This document shows positions 11,579-20,077 of a stretch of DNA of 64,000 nt, in pieces (the first letter of the stretch is position 1; each line of letters starts with the position of its first letter). Made by a program: the position numbers and the translations under genes. The DNA lies in contig NZ_BMZN01000002.1 in NCBI RefSeq assembly GCF_014652815.1, positions 104,545 through 168,544 on the forward strand, given 5' to 3'. Below the pieces are notes generated by a model. The model ran no database searches. It was not told the DNA's origin and saw only the letters and a program-made list of their open reading frames with translations. The DNA comes from Alcaligenes pakistanensis. Lineage in GTDB: Bacteria > Pseudomonadota > Gammaproteobacteria > Burkholderiales > Burkholderiaceae_B.

Positions 11579-12445
11579 TTACTTGGCGGCGTTAACCATG
11601 TGCTGAATAGCAGCACGGATTTCGTCGTCAGAGGCTTGCGAGCCGCCACGTGGAGGCATGGCACCTACACCGTGAATGGCCTTTTGAACCATAGTGTCCA
11701 TACCGGATTCGATATAAGGCTTCCAGGCTGCTTGATCGCCAAATTTGGGTGCACCGGCAATACCGGCAGCGTGACAGGCAAAACAAATGGTGTCGTACAG
11801 CTTGATACCGGCTGGGTCGACCTTGCTGTCGTCAGCTGCAACGGTTTCTGTCGCTTTAGGAGCCTCTGCGGCAGGAGCTGCAGCATCAGTCTTGGCAGCG
11901 TCCGCTTCCTCACCTTCTGGGGCGGGAGCTTCAGGCTCTTTGAAATCAGCGCCAGCAGCATTGGCCATGTAGGCAACGGCACGGGCCACTTCGATATCAT
12001 CCAGCGATGGGTTGCCGCCCTTGGCAGGCATGGCGCGGATACCGTGGATCGCATTCTTGACCAATTCGTCCTGGCCCAGTTTGAGCAGCTCACCCCAAGC
12101 ACCGTTGTCGCCAAATTTGGGCGCACCGGCAATGCCAGCGCCGTGACAGGCGGTACAGGTGGTTTCGTAAACTTGCTGGCCAGTTTTCAGCTCTTTGACG
12201 GCGTTGGCGTCAACCAGTTTGAAACCGGCAACAGGCTGAATACGTGCTGCAATGGCTTCAGGCGACAGGGCGCTGGAGCCAGCACCGGCGCCCATGGTGG
12301 ACGTCACCAGGCTGACCAGCATGACAATAATCGCGATGGGCACCAAGAAAGCCAGAGCCACGGTCACAAGCAATTGTTTAGGGGTTTTGATCATGGCTGA
12401 GTGACCCTCGTTGTGTTCTTCGGGTTTTTGTTCCGTGTTGCTCAT
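11579..12445 (-). CDS. Membrane-anchored di-haem cytochrome c (c5-type domains)
   Basis: A 288-residue protein with one N-terminal membrane anchor (LLVTVALAFLVPIAIIVMLV) and two cytochrome c5-like domains. The haem sites are CTACHGAG and CFACHAAG, each followed by IAGAPKFGD, with probable Met axial ligands in RAMPAKGG and GAMPPRGG. The domains are joined by an Ala/Glu/Pro-rich linker. The near-duplicate domains point to internal duplication. It should carry electrons on the periplasmic face of the inner membrane, between a quinol-oxidising complex and a terminal oxidase or reductase. The start at 12445 (MSNTEQKPEE) is preferred to the upstream in-frame ATG at 12502. Confidence 0.88.
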   Translation of the reverse strand: MSNTEQKPEEHNEGHSAMIKTPKQLLVTVALAFLVPIAIIVMLVSLVTSTMGAGAGSSALSPEAIAARIQPVAGFKLVDANAVKELKTGQQVYETTCTACHGAGIAGAPKFGDNGAWGELLKLGQDELVKNAIHGIRAMPAKGGNPSLDDIEVARAVAYMANAAGADFKEPEAPAPEGEEADAAKTDAAAPAAEAPKATETVAADDSKVDPAGIKLYDTICFACHAAGIAGAPKFGDQAAWKPYIESGMDTMVQKAIHGVGAMPPRGGSQASDDEIRAAIQHMVNAAK

Positions 12446-12672
12446 TATCGGATCCTGCTTGTTCGTACAAGAAATGACGGGAGGGCCTGTAAAGACCACC
12501 AATAAAGGCTTGCGCCTACCTAATAGGGGTGCGCAAGGACGTGTCTACCAAGCCACCGACCAAGATCGCGCAACCATGGATTATAGCGGAGTGTATCGCT
12601 CTTGTATCTGACTCTTGATTTGGCGCACTCATAATTGCCTGATAGTTGCTGAAAAAAAGTCCAAACTCGCGC

Positions 12673-12678
12673 TACAAT
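12673..12678 (+). promoter_or_regulatory. Probable -10 element of the tRNA-Arg promoter
   Basis: TACAAT lies 10 bp before the mature tRNA 5' end. I see no good -35 at the normal distance, so only the -10 is called. Confidence 0.4.
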
Positions 12679-12688
12679 AGCGAGCTTG

Positions 12689-12763
12689 GCGTCCGTAGTT
12701 CAATGGATAGAATAAGGGTTTCCGAAGCCCTCGATACAGGTTCGATTCCTGTCGGACGCGCCA
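12689..12763 (+). tRNA. tRNA-Arg (anticodon CCG)
   Basis: A full cloverleaf folds by hand: acceptor GCGTCCG/CGGACGC, D arm GTTC/GAAT, anticodon stem AGGGT/GCCCT with loop TTCCGAA (anticodon CCG, reads CGG), T arm ACAGG/CCTGT with loop TTCGATT, discriminator G and an encoded CCA end. A terminator follows 15 bp later, so it is a single-gene transcript. Confidence 0.95.
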
Positions 12764-12778
12764 GAATTCTTTGTTTAT

Positions 12779-12800
12779 ACGTCCCTTTAGGGACGTTTTT
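12779..12800 (+). terminator. Terminator after tRNA-Arg
   Basis: Stem ACGTCCC (12779-12785), loop TTTA, GGGACGT (12790-12796), then a T-run to 12800. Confidence 0.85.
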
Positions 12801-12838
12801 CAAGACTTGGGCCTTATTTTTAGTTACCGCCCACTCCG

Positions 12839-12867
12839 AAAAAAGCAGCCGCATGGCTGCTTTTTTT
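12839..12867. terminator. Second hairpin terminator, probably serving the minus-strand methyltransferase gene
   Basis: AAAAAAGCAGCC (12839-12850), loop GCAT, GGCTGCTTTTTT (12855-12866). It is symmetric, so it can stop the minus-strand operon ending at 12942 as well as read-through from the tRNA. Confidence 0.75.
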
Positions 12868-12941
12868 GTGTCCGTTGTTTGCCGGGGCGCGGTTTTAAAG
12901 CTGTTTTGAGGTGGGCTAATTATTGATCTTGATCATTTGGC

Positions 12942-13730
12942 CTAGGACGAAGCGGGGTCTGCTTCCGCGCAGATCACATAGTCATGCCCATGACGCAGTC
13001 CACCTAAAGTCTGATTCAAGGCCAGGGCTTGCTGACGCAAAGCTTGGACATGCTCGGACAAGGCCATGGCCAGATTGCGATCTTTCAGACGCCGCAAGCG
13101 TGCATCACACATATCCAGCTGACCGTTTATGAAGCCATCGCTATAACGTATGCCAAAGCGTTGTGCGTCCAGGCAGCGGTAGCCGGATTGCCGCAGATGG
13201 CGCAGTACCCAATCCATCGGATACTCGCGATACGGGCGTTCGCCTGCCAATAATAGGCAGGCATCGCGCAAGCGGCCTATCTCCACAATCAGTTTGCCTG
13301 CCGGGTCCGTGCTGCTATAGGGCACGTAAGGTTCCAAACCAATGATGTAGAGGCGTTGGCCGGTCAAAGGCCGCAGGCGGGGGAACAACTGGTCCTGGGT
13401 GTAAGGTGCAAAGCCGTCTATGGCACCTAGCAAATAATCTGCCAGGACCGTGTCAAAACGTTCTCCCTGCAGAAATTCCGGATCGCTCCAGTTGCCCACC
13501 AGCAGGCGGTCCTGGGAGCGCTTTTGCTCCCCCAATTCGCGACTAACTTGTTCTGCCATGCTGGGAGCCGCCGTAATAGCGGTCCAGCGTTCCGTGTCCA
13601 AGGTCAACAGCCAGCGCAGTGAGCCTTTACCGGTGCCCGCATCCAGAAAGTTTCCCCAGGGACGCTCGCCCTGCATGTCGGACACGATCTGGTAAAGGCG
13701 GCTACCCGTGTGTACGGCTGTTTTGCTCAA
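12942..13730 (-). CDS. Class I SAM-dependent methyltransferase, substrate unknown
   Basis: 262 residues with a Rossmann-type SAM site: motif I NFLDAGTGKGSLRWLL near residue 27, an acidic second strand and FDTVLADYLLGAID as the motif IV region. No substrate domain that I recognise. The start codon overlaps the stop of the upstream TonB-receptor gene by 4 bp, so the two are translationally coupled. Because that receptor carries a Zur-type operator, this methyltransferase is predicted to be produced under zinc limitation; it might modify a metallophore or a zinc-related protein, which is inference only. Confidence 0.75.
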   Translation of the reverse strand: MSKTAVHTGSRLYQIVSDMQGERPWGNFLDAGTGKGSLRWLLTLDTERWTAITAAPSMAEQVSRELGEQKRSQDRLLVGNWSDPEFLQGERFDTVLADYLLGAIDGFAPYTQDQLFPRLRPLTGQRLYIIGLEPYVPYSSTDPAGKLIVEIGRLRDACLLLAGERPYREYPMDWVLRHLRQSGYRCLDAQRFGIRYSDGFINGQLDMCDARLRRLKDRNLAMALSEHVQALRQQALALNQTLGGLRHGHDYVICAEADPASS

Positions 13731-15781
13731 AATTCCACCTGTATGCCAGCCAGAATATTGCGGCCCATCAGAGGTGCCTGGCGGGCGATGAAGGAGGTAT
13801 GCCGGTAAGCCAGTTTGTTCAGCAAGTTGTTTCCTCTCAGGTACAGGGTGTAGGTGTTCTGGTCCATTTGTAGGCGGTAGCTTAAACCCATGCTGAGTAA
13901 ACCGTAAGACGGTGAACGTTCTTCGTGCTCGGCCAAGCGATCTTGGGCGAAGGTGTGGGTGTAACCGACGAAACCGGACCAGTTCTGCCAGTTTAAATCT
14001 GTACGGATTCCCAGGCGGGCGGCGGGCATGCGGGGCAGGTCGCGACCGGGGTCTCGCAGTTTACCGCGCACCAGATCACCATACAGGCTGACTGAAGCCC
14101 AGGATGTGACGGGGTAGGAGGCTTCCGCTTCCAGGCCCCAGAACTGGGCCTTGTCCTGGCTGTATTGAATCAGCTGGAAGTCCTCGTGGCGGTCCAGGCT
14201 GCGGCCGTAGATATAACCGGAGCTGCGGGTGTAGAACGTGCGCAGGTCAAAGCGTAGGTCCCCCAGGTTCTTTTGCAGGCCCAGGTCTACGCTGTGGCTG
14301 GTTTCCCGGTCCAGATTGGGGTCGCCGCGTTCGTAGCTAAGCGTGGCAAAGTGCACTCCCTTGGCAAATAGCTCCTGTGCCGTGGGCAGCCGTTGCGAGC
14401 GAGAGACGGACAGGCTGGCGGCGTACTCAGGTGCAAAGTCCCACACCGTCCCCAAGGAGAAAGAGGTGGCCGTGCCTTTGCGGCGCTCCAGCGTTTGGGA
14501 GTCCGGGCTTACCGTCTGCCATTCCTGGCGTGCGCCCAGTTCCAGTCGCCAGTCGTCCCAATTGACGCTTTCCAGCAGGAACAAGCCTTGGCTGCGGGTG
14601 CGGGTAGGTGGGATGAAGTTTTCTGTGCCGTCGCGGGAAGCAAAGTCGGATTGGCTGGTTTGCAGGCCGACTACCCCTTCAAAGGGCCCCCAGGGATTGT
14701 GCTCCAGCTCCAGACGGGTGTCATAACCGCGATTGGTGAAGCGGGTGCCCGCAATATCGCCGTCTTTTTCTACGTGCTGGTAGTTGGTCGCGCCGGCGCG
14801 CAGGCGGGCACGTTTGAAACCGGGCAGGGGGTCGCGCAATTCACCCCGCAAGTCGAAGCGTTGGGTACGCAGATGGGCGGTAGCCGAGTGTTCGTGATCA
14901 TGGTCGTGGCTGTGTCCGTGATCGTGGTCATGGCCGTGATCATGGCTGTGCCCGCCGCAGTGCAGAGTGGCACCGTGTGGGTGGCAGTCCTCGTACTCGT
15001 GGCTATGGCCGGGCAGGCCGTAGCTGTCTTCGCGATAGGAGTAGGCTGCGCCAATGTAGCCACGGTCGCCGATAAAGGACAGGCCCACGCTGCCGGTGTC
15101 GCTACTGGAGTTGGAGTCTTTGACACGTCCATCTGTCCAGTTGGGGACGCGATAGTCGCGGCTGCGATGTGACGCTCCCTCTACATGCAGGGCCATATTG
15201 CCTTCGCCTGCCGTCAACTCTACTGCACCGATCTTGCCGCGGTCTGCTGTTGAACCTTGGGCACGGACTGAACCTTCAAACCCTCTTTCTGGAATCGCGG
15301 TGGGGATTTTTCGATCCAGCACATTGACCACGCCGCCAATCGCGCCACCGCCGTAAAGCAGGGCAGAGGGGCCACGTAGCACTTCAATGCGTTCTGCCTG
15401 CCAGGTGTCGACGGTAATAGTGTGATCGGGGGAAATGGCCGAGGCATCCATGACTTCGGCGCCATCGCTCAGCACTTTGACGCGGGGGGCGGTTTGGCCG
15501 CGAATTACGGGACGGCTGGCACCGCTGCCAAAGCTGTCTACGTGTATGCCGACTTCACCGTCCAGCAGTTCTCCCAAGGTGCCAGCGCGACGAAGCTCCA
15601 GCTTGGGGCCTTGCAAGACCGTGGTGGCAGTGGCCAGTTCTGTTTGTCGCAAGGCCAGGGGACTGGCGGAGATGCGGATAGGGGCCAACTGAGGGATGGG
15701 TTCTTCAACTTCATGGGCTTGTGCAGAGGCGCAAAGTAGCAAGGCCAGGGCCAGTGGCAGGGGACGTGGTTTGAAATACAT
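13727..15781 (-). CDS. znuD: TonB-dependent outer-membrane receptor, ZnuD-like (zinc uptake)
   Basis: A 684-residue beta-barrel receptor with a signal peptide (LPLALALLLCASAQA), a plug domain (TLGELLDGEVGIHVDSFG, RPVIRGQTAPRVKVLSDG, IEVLRGPSALLYGGGAIGG) and a C-terminal strand ending in Phe. A very His/Asp-rich extracellular loop around residues 265-300 (repeats of HDHGHDHDHGHSHD) resembles the zinc-capturing loop of Neisseria ZnuD. The start at 15781 has GAAGATGAG just upstream and removes 15 residues from the longest frame. A 15-bp inverted repeat identical to one at the zur-znu locus lies 30 bp upstream, so Zur repression is predicted. The C-terminus overlaps a methyltransferase gene. Confidence 0.88.
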   Translation of the reverse strand: MYFKPRPLPLALALLLCASAQAHEVEEPIPQLAPIRISASPLALRQTELATATTVLQGPKLELRRAGTLGELLDGEVGIHVDSFGSGASRPVIRGQTAPRVKVLSDGAEVMDASAISPDHTITVDTWQAERIEVLRGPSALLYGGGAIGGVVNVLDRKIPTAIPERGFEGSVRAQGSTADRGKIGAVELTAGEGNMALHVEGASHRSRDYRVPNWTDGRVKDSNSSSDTGSVGLSFIGDRGYIGAAYSYREDSYGLPGHSHEYEDCHPHGATLHCGGHSHDHGHDHDHGHSHDHDHEHSATAHLRTQRFDLRGELRDPLPGFKRARLRAGATNYQHVEKDGDIAGTRFTNRGYDTRLELEHNPWGPFEGVVGLQTSQSDFASRDGTENFIPPTRTRSQGLFLLESVNWDDWRLELGARQEWQTVSPDSQTLERRKGTATSFSLGTVWDFAPEYAASLSVSRSQRLPTAQELFAKGVHFATLSYERGDPNLDRETSHSVDLGLQKNLGDLRFDLRTFYTRSSGYIYGRSLDRHEDFQLIQYSQDKAQFWGLEAEASYPVTSWASVSLYGDLVRGKLRDPGRDLPRMPAARLGIRTDLNWQNWSGFVGYTHTFAQDRLAEHEERSPSYGLLSMGLSYRLQMDQNTYTLYLRGNNLLNKLAYRHTSFIARQAPLMGRNILAGIQVEF

Positions 15782-16089
15782 CTCATCTTCCGGTTTGTTA
15801 ATTTTGGTGATGTTATAACATAACAATAAATATTTGAAAAAGAGGGGAAACCATTTTTTGAAAAGGGAAAAGAGGGAAAGGAGTTGCTGGTAGCTGGGTA
15901 GAGTTTGGCTAGATTGTCGGGTAGCTTGGCGGTGGGTTTTTTGTTTGAGTCAGCTGGGAGGGAAGGATTTTGGTTTGGTAGACCCTGTGCTGAAAAAGAT
16001 GGTTTACCGCCCTGGAGCAAGGAAGGAGGCTTGGAATAAACGCCTGAAAATCGGCTGCATGTCCACCTTTTTCAGAGTAAAAATTCGAC
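15782..16089. other. Divergent intergenic region between znuD-like gene and ada
   Basis: It holds the Zur-type inverted repeat near the znuD start and a purine-rich stretch (about 15835-15890). No gene is seen. It should also contain the ada promoter, which I could not assign with confidence. Confidence 0.5.
15811..15825 (-). promoter_or_regulatory. Zur operator upstream of the znuD-like gene
   Basis: TGTTAT-AAC-ATAACA, a perfect 6-bp inverted repeat with a 3-bp centre, sits 30 bp before the receptor start. It is the exact reverse complement of the site at 53466-53480 next to zur, and has the AT-rich dyad shape of known proteobacterial Zur boxes. Confidence 0.82.
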
Positions 16090-17166
16090 ATGCTATTTGA
16101 CCTTCCCGATTTCGATACGCTGTACACAGCCTTGCTCACTCGAGATGAGCGCTATGACGGACAAGCCTTCGTCTGCGTGTCCTCTACGGGTGTGTTTTGC
16201 CGCCTGACTTGTCCGGCCAGAAAGCCCAATGCTGAGAACTGCACGTTTCACAGCACGATTGGTGAATGCATCGAGGCGGGCTTTCGGCCCTGCAAACGAT
16301 GCCATCCGCTTCAGGCTGCCGCCCTGGAAGACCCGACCATCATCGCCTTGCTGCGGGAACTGGATGCCAAGCCTGGATTGCGTTGGTCGGAAGGGCATCT
16401 GGAGCGAATGGGCTATGACCTGTCCACTGTGCGCCGTAGCTTCAAACGGCACTTTGGCATGACGTTTTTGGAAATGGCCCGACAGCGCCGCCTGCGTGAG
16501 GGTTTTGAGACGTTGGCCTCTGGGGGCAATGTGATCGCCGCGCAGCATCAGGCCAGCTTTGAATCTGCCAGTGCGTTTCGGAGTGCTTTCGCTCGTCTGC
16601 TGGGCTGTGCGCCAGCAGCGTTGCGCACGGACGGCGTGCTGCGTGCCACCTGGATACCCACTCCTTTAGGCGACATGATTGCAGTCAGCAGTCAGAGTTA
16701 TTTGCACTTGTTGGAGTTCGTGGACCGTAAGGGTCTGCCTGCTGAGCTGAAACGCTTGCAAGCGTCGATTAAAGAGGGAATTGGTATCGGTGAAATGCCG
16801 CCCTCAGAACAAGCCGCTGCCGAGCTGGCGGATTACTTTTCAGCGCGCTCAGATTGCTTCAAGACGCCGCTGGCGTTGACCAGTGGCAGTGCCTTTACGC
16901 AAGAGGTATGGCGTATTCTGCAGGGCATTCCAGCCGGGGAAACACGCAGCTATTCCGACATTGCCCGTCAGATGGGGCGGCCTACGGCGGTAAGGGCGGT
17001 GGCACGGGCCAATGGGGCCAATCAGATTGCACTGATGATTCCTTGTCATCGTGTGATCGGTGCCGATGGTTCCTTGACGGGTTACGGGGGCGGGCTATGG
17101 CGCAAACAGCGTTTGATTGAGATCGAGCGGGAACTCAAGAGGGGAAGGCAGGTAGAGGCCGGCTGA
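16090..17166 (+). CDS. ada: Bifunctional Ada: DNA repair methyltransferase and transcriptional regulator
   Basis: Removes methyl groups from phosphotriesters and O6-methylguanine and, once methylated, activates the adaptive response. At 358 residues all parts are present: an N-terminal zinc domain with CRLTC and PCKRC pairs (about 39-75), the AraC-type helix-turn-helix (YDLSTVRRSFKRHFGMTFLE, about 115-135), and the C-terminal alkyltransferase with PCHRVIG holding the acceptor Cys and the GYGGGLWRK end. The segment typical of Ada from other proteobacteria is intact, so both functions are expected. It is monocistronic and divergent from znuD. Confidence 0.95.
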   Translation: MLFDLPDFDTLYTALLTRDERYDGQAFVCVSSTGVFCRLTCPARKPNAENCTFHSTIGECIEAGFRPCKRCHPLQAAALEDPTIIALLRELDAKPGLRWSEGHLERMGYDLSTVRRSFKRHFGMTFLEMARQRRLREGFETLASGGNVIAAQHQASFESASAFRSAFARLLGCAPAALRTDGVLRATWIPTPLGDMIAVSSQSYLHLLEFVDRKGLPAELKRLQASIKEGIGIGEMPPSEQAAAELADYFSARSDCFKTPLALTSGSAFTQEVWRILQGIPAGETRSYSDIARQMGRPTAVRAVARANGANQIALMIPCHRVIGADGSLTGYGGGLWRKQRLIEIERELKRGRQVEAG

Positions 17167-17351
17167 GTACCGGGCTGAATGCAGTGGAGAGCGGCAAGGC
17201 TAAAGAATCCGCCTTGGCCTTGGATGTTCAGGACAATCAATAAAGAGTCGTCACAGCATAAAAATGCAGCCTTCAATGAATGGCCCCCAAGAGCTGGGCA
17301 TTAAGCCAAGCCGTTGGGGGCCATTCAGCAGAGTAGATGTATTGAGCTGTT

Positions 17352-18935
17352 TTAGCTGTTTTCAACTTCAGGTGGAATCAGATTACGTTCGTAGCGCTGG
17401 ACGTAATCCTCGAAGGACTCCTGATCTTGGGCCTCGATATCAATCTGGGTTTGCAGCGAGTCTTTCGCTTGCCGCTCGAAGGCGGCTTGCTTGTCAGCAG
17501 GCAAAGGATGGGCCAATAAGGTTTCATGATGCTCGCGGCTGCGCTGCAGGGCGTAGTCGTGAAAGCTCAAGCCGGTTTCGCGCAAATGGTTCAGCAACTG
17601 GGCCGAAGGCGTTTGCTCTGGGTCGTCCAGCTTGCGCAGCTGTGCTTGCACCGCTTCGGTATGGCCCTGGGTACCCAAGGCCTGATCCAGCATGTGTGCG
17701 TAAGGCAACAGGGACTCCAGAATCTCGCGGCCCCAGTCTTGCAGGCTGACACTTTGCTTTTGCTGATTGGTCAGCATCAGGCCAGGGCGACGGCCTTCGC
17801 GTACCACGGTGGCAAAGTTGTTCTTGCTGTCCTGGCAGTAGCCGCCATCCGGGAAGAAGGGGCTGTCCTGTACGGTACAGAACAATAGGAAGGTATCCAG
17901 GAAGCGGCAGGATTGTTCAGAAATGCCGGTAGGCGATTCAGGATCAATGTCCAGGCAACGCACTTCAATGTATTCCACACCGCGCTGGGCCAGGGCAGTG
18001 GCCGGGCGTTCGCTGCGCTGGGTGGTGCGTTTGGGGCGAATACTGGAGTAGTACTCGTTTTCGATTTGCAGAATGTGGGTGTTGAGCTGAATCCACTCGC
18101 CATCGCGGTGGGTACCCAGCTTCTCGTAATCGGGCCAAGGGGTCACGGCAGCGTGATACATGCGCATCACAAAGGTGTCCAGGTCGTTGTAGCAAAGCTG
18201 AAGTTCGGCCTGGGCTTCCTTGTTGTGATAGCCCAGATCGCTCATGCGCAAACTGGTGGCCCAGGGCATGGTCAGCGTGTCGTCGTCGACCTTGTCCAGA
18301 TTGTTGCTGCGCCCTTGCAGGAAGTTGGCATCCAGCACGGGCGAGGCGCCAAACAAGTACATCAGGAGCCAGGAATAGCGGGTGAAATTGCGGATCAGCG
18401 CCAGATAACCATTGGAGCGCTGGTCTTGTAGATTGTCGCCACACACATTGAGTAGGGGCCAGATGCCATCAGGCAGGGAAAAGTTGTAATGCACCCCGGC
18501 AATACATTGCATGGGCTTGCCGTAGCGCTCGGCCAGACCACGCCGGTACACATGCTTTAGCATGCCGGTATTGGATTTGCCGTACCAGGCAATGGCAATG
18601 TCTTTTTCGGCCGGTAGCAGCGCGGGCATGGACTGGTTCCAGATTATTTCCTGGTCCAGCTTGCCGGCCACAAAAGTGTGTATATCCGCCAGTTCCTGCA
18701 GCACCTCTTCGACTCGCGCTCGCGGCTCGGTAATCAGCTCCAGCAAGGCTTCGGCGTAGTCGGTGGTGATGTGGCTGTTGGTCAGGGCCGACCCAATTGC
18801 CTGGGGGTGGGGGGTGTCTGCCAATTGGCCCAGCGCATCGACGCGCAGTCCTTCTTTTTCGATGCCACGCAAGATTCCCTTCAAAATATCGGGATTCTGT
18901 TGCAGGACAAGGCGGCGTTCGTGGCTGGTGTTCAT
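17352..18935 (-). CDS. gshA: Glutamate--cysteine ligase
   Basis: First step of glutathione synthesis (ATP, Glu and Cys to gamma-glutamylcysteine). The 527-residue protein starts with the family's RRLVLQQNPDILKGILRGIEKEGLRV and contains IAGVHYNFSLPDGIWPL, FLFGASP-type LFGASPVLDANFL and YIEVRCLDIDPESPTGI, as in the enterobacterial GshA type. The start at 18935 (MNTSHERRLVL) removes 37 upstream residues that are open only because no stop intervenes. It stands alone, with a 5' region shared with the divergent lipoprotein gene. Confidence 0.95.
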   Translation of the reverse strand: MNTSHERRLVLQQNPDILKGILRGIEKEGLRVDALGQLADTPHPQAIGSALTNSHITTDYAEALLELITEPRARVEEVLQELADIHTFVAGKLDQEIIWNQSMPALLPAEKDIAIAWYGKSNTGMLKHVYRRGLAERYGKPMQCIAGVHYNFSLPDGIWPLLNVCGDNLQDQRSNGYLALIRNFTRYSWLLMYLFGASPVLDANFLQGRSNNLDKVDDDTLTMPWATSLRMSDLGYHNKEAQAELQLCYNDLDTFVMRMYHAAVTPWPDYEKLGTHRDGEWIQLNTHILQIENEYYSSIRPKRTTQRSERPATALAQRGVEYIEVRCLDIDPESPTGISEQSCRFLDTFLLFCTVQDSPFFPDGGYCQDSKNNFATVVREGRRPGLMLTNQQKQSVSLQDWGREILESLLPYAHMLDQALGTQGHTEAVQAQLRKLDDPEQTPSAQLLNHLRETGLSFHDYALQRSREHHETLLAHPLPADKQAAFERQAKDSLQTQIDIEAQDQESFEDYVQRYERNLIPPEVENS

Positions 18936-19128
18936 GGTGGTGTTTCCCACTTTCGAAATCGGGTGCAAGATACGGGACTGTTCAATGGGCGTGCGCCCGT
19001 CTATAAATAGTAGTCCGACCACACTGGCTTTGTTAAGGTGCGCCAAAAGGCGTGTCGGGCAGGGCGAGTATAAGGCGGCTGTTCAATCAGCCCACGAAAA
19101 GCATGAAACGGGATATGGGATTAGCACC

Positions 19129-19659
19129 ATGATGATCAGGCGCATTACAGCGATACTGGCGGCTTTCTTGATGTTGGCGGCCTGCAGTCCGGAGTTTAAC
19201 TGGCGCAAGGTCCAGCTTGAACAAACGGGCTTGTCGGCGATGCTGCCCGGCAAGCCAACGACCAGCCACAGGCTGTTGGATTTTGAGCACTATAAGCTGG
19301 ATTTTTATCTGACGACCGCTGCGGCAGGCGGTCAGAGCTATACCGTGGGCCATGTGATTTTGCCTGCGGAGCTGCAACAGGATGAGGCTGCCCGCCAGCG
19401 CCTGTACGAGGCCTTGCATGAGTCTTTGCGCCAGAAGTTCATCCCGGATGGGCAAGTCAGCCAGCAAAACGAGGTGCAATTACCCAAGCCGGGCCAGGTC
19501 TTTTTCATGACGCGCGATGTAGGCGGGGTGGCGTTGCGCCTGGAAGCCATGATCCGGATGGAACCGGCTTGGCTGGTGCAGGGCTTTGTTATGACGGATT
19601 CCGGAAAGGCCCCGGACGCGGCCCAGGCAAAGGTTTTCTTTGACGGCTTAGCTCGCTAG
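19129..19659 (+). CDS. Putative lipoprotein of unknown function
   Basis: A 176-residue product with a lipoprotein signal peptide (MMIRRITAILAAFLMLAACS; lipidated Cys at residue 19) followed by a soluble domain containing QTGLSAMLPGKPTTS and GHVILPAELQQDEAA. The fold is not recognised. The ATG at 19129 is chosen because it places the lipobox correctly; ATG 19132 is equally possible. Its 3' end overlaps the convergent LuxR-type fragment by 71 bp. The +1 residues after Cys do not include Asp, so outer-membrane sorting is possible. Confidence 0.7.
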   Translation: MMIRRITAILAAFLMLAACSPEFNWRKVQLEQTGLSAMLPGKPTTSHRLLDFEHYKLDFYLTTAAAGGQSYTVGHVILPAELQQDEAARQRLYEALHESLRQKFIPDGQVSQQNEVQLPKPGQVFFMTRDVGGVALRLEAMIRMEPAWLVQGFVMTDSGKAPDAAQAKVFFDGLAR

Positions 19660-19882
19660 TAGGGTCGCCGCTGATCAGGCGCTGTTGCAGGGCCAGGGTG
19701 ATGGCAGCTTGGCGGCTATAGACTCCAAGCTTGGCGTAGGCGTTCTGGAAGTGGAAATTGATCGTGCGTTCAGTAATGCCCAGGATGATGCTGATTTCCC
19801 AGCTGGTCTTGCCATGGGCAGCCCAGTTCAGGCAGGACTGTTCGCGTGAAGTTAAATGCGTCACGGTAAAGCCATTCCTCAT
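19589..19882 (-). pseudogene. Orphan LuxR-type DNA-binding domain, probably a remnant of a quorum-sensing regulator
   Basis: 97 residues containing a complete LuxR-family helix-turn-helix: LTSREQSCLNWAAHGKTSWE, then ILGITERTINFHFQNAYAKL. The wording is closest to autoinducer-binding LuxR regulators, but the N-terminal signal-binding domain is missing: upstream in frame there is a stop about 30 bp before this ATG, and other frames show no such domain. The C-terminus runs on past the usual end into a Pro/Arg-rich tail that overlaps the lipoprotein gene on the other strand. It could be an active short regulator, but truncation is more likely. No luxI is nearby. Confidence 0.55.
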
Positions 19883-20030
19883 GCATTCGTGGTAGACGTC
19901 GGGCCAATGTACTCAAATTTAGCTTAGCTGGCAGACAGATGTGTATGAAAATAATGATGTAAATCAAAGCATTGTGTTTTTTATAACGTTACCTTGGCGC
20001 TGAGTTCTGAATCGATCCCGGCTGGTCGAT

Positions 20031-20060
20031 TTGGACGCCGCGCCGCAGCGATGCTAGAAT
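20031..20060 (+). promoter_or_regulatory. Probable metX promoter
   Basis: TTGGAC (20031-20036) and TAGAAT (20055-20060), 18 bp apart, place transcription start near 20067, about 10 nt before the SAM-II aptamer. Confidence 0.55.
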
Positions 20061-20077
20061 TTTGTCTTATACGTTTT

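Noticed and set aside
12689-12763. tRNA-Arg as an integration site
   Set aside because: No integrase gene is adjacent, and I see no second copy of the tRNA 3' end nearby. The only tyrosine recombinase in the window is housekeeping XerC.
14880-14960. Short repeated units rich in CATGATC/CGTGATC within the TonB receptor
   Set aside because: They encode the His/Asp-rich loop in frame; the same composition occurs in the GTPase and ZnuA genes, so this is protein-driven and not a mobile repeat.
19589-19882. A quorum-sensing locus
   Set aside because: No autoinducer synthase and no signal-binding domain are present.
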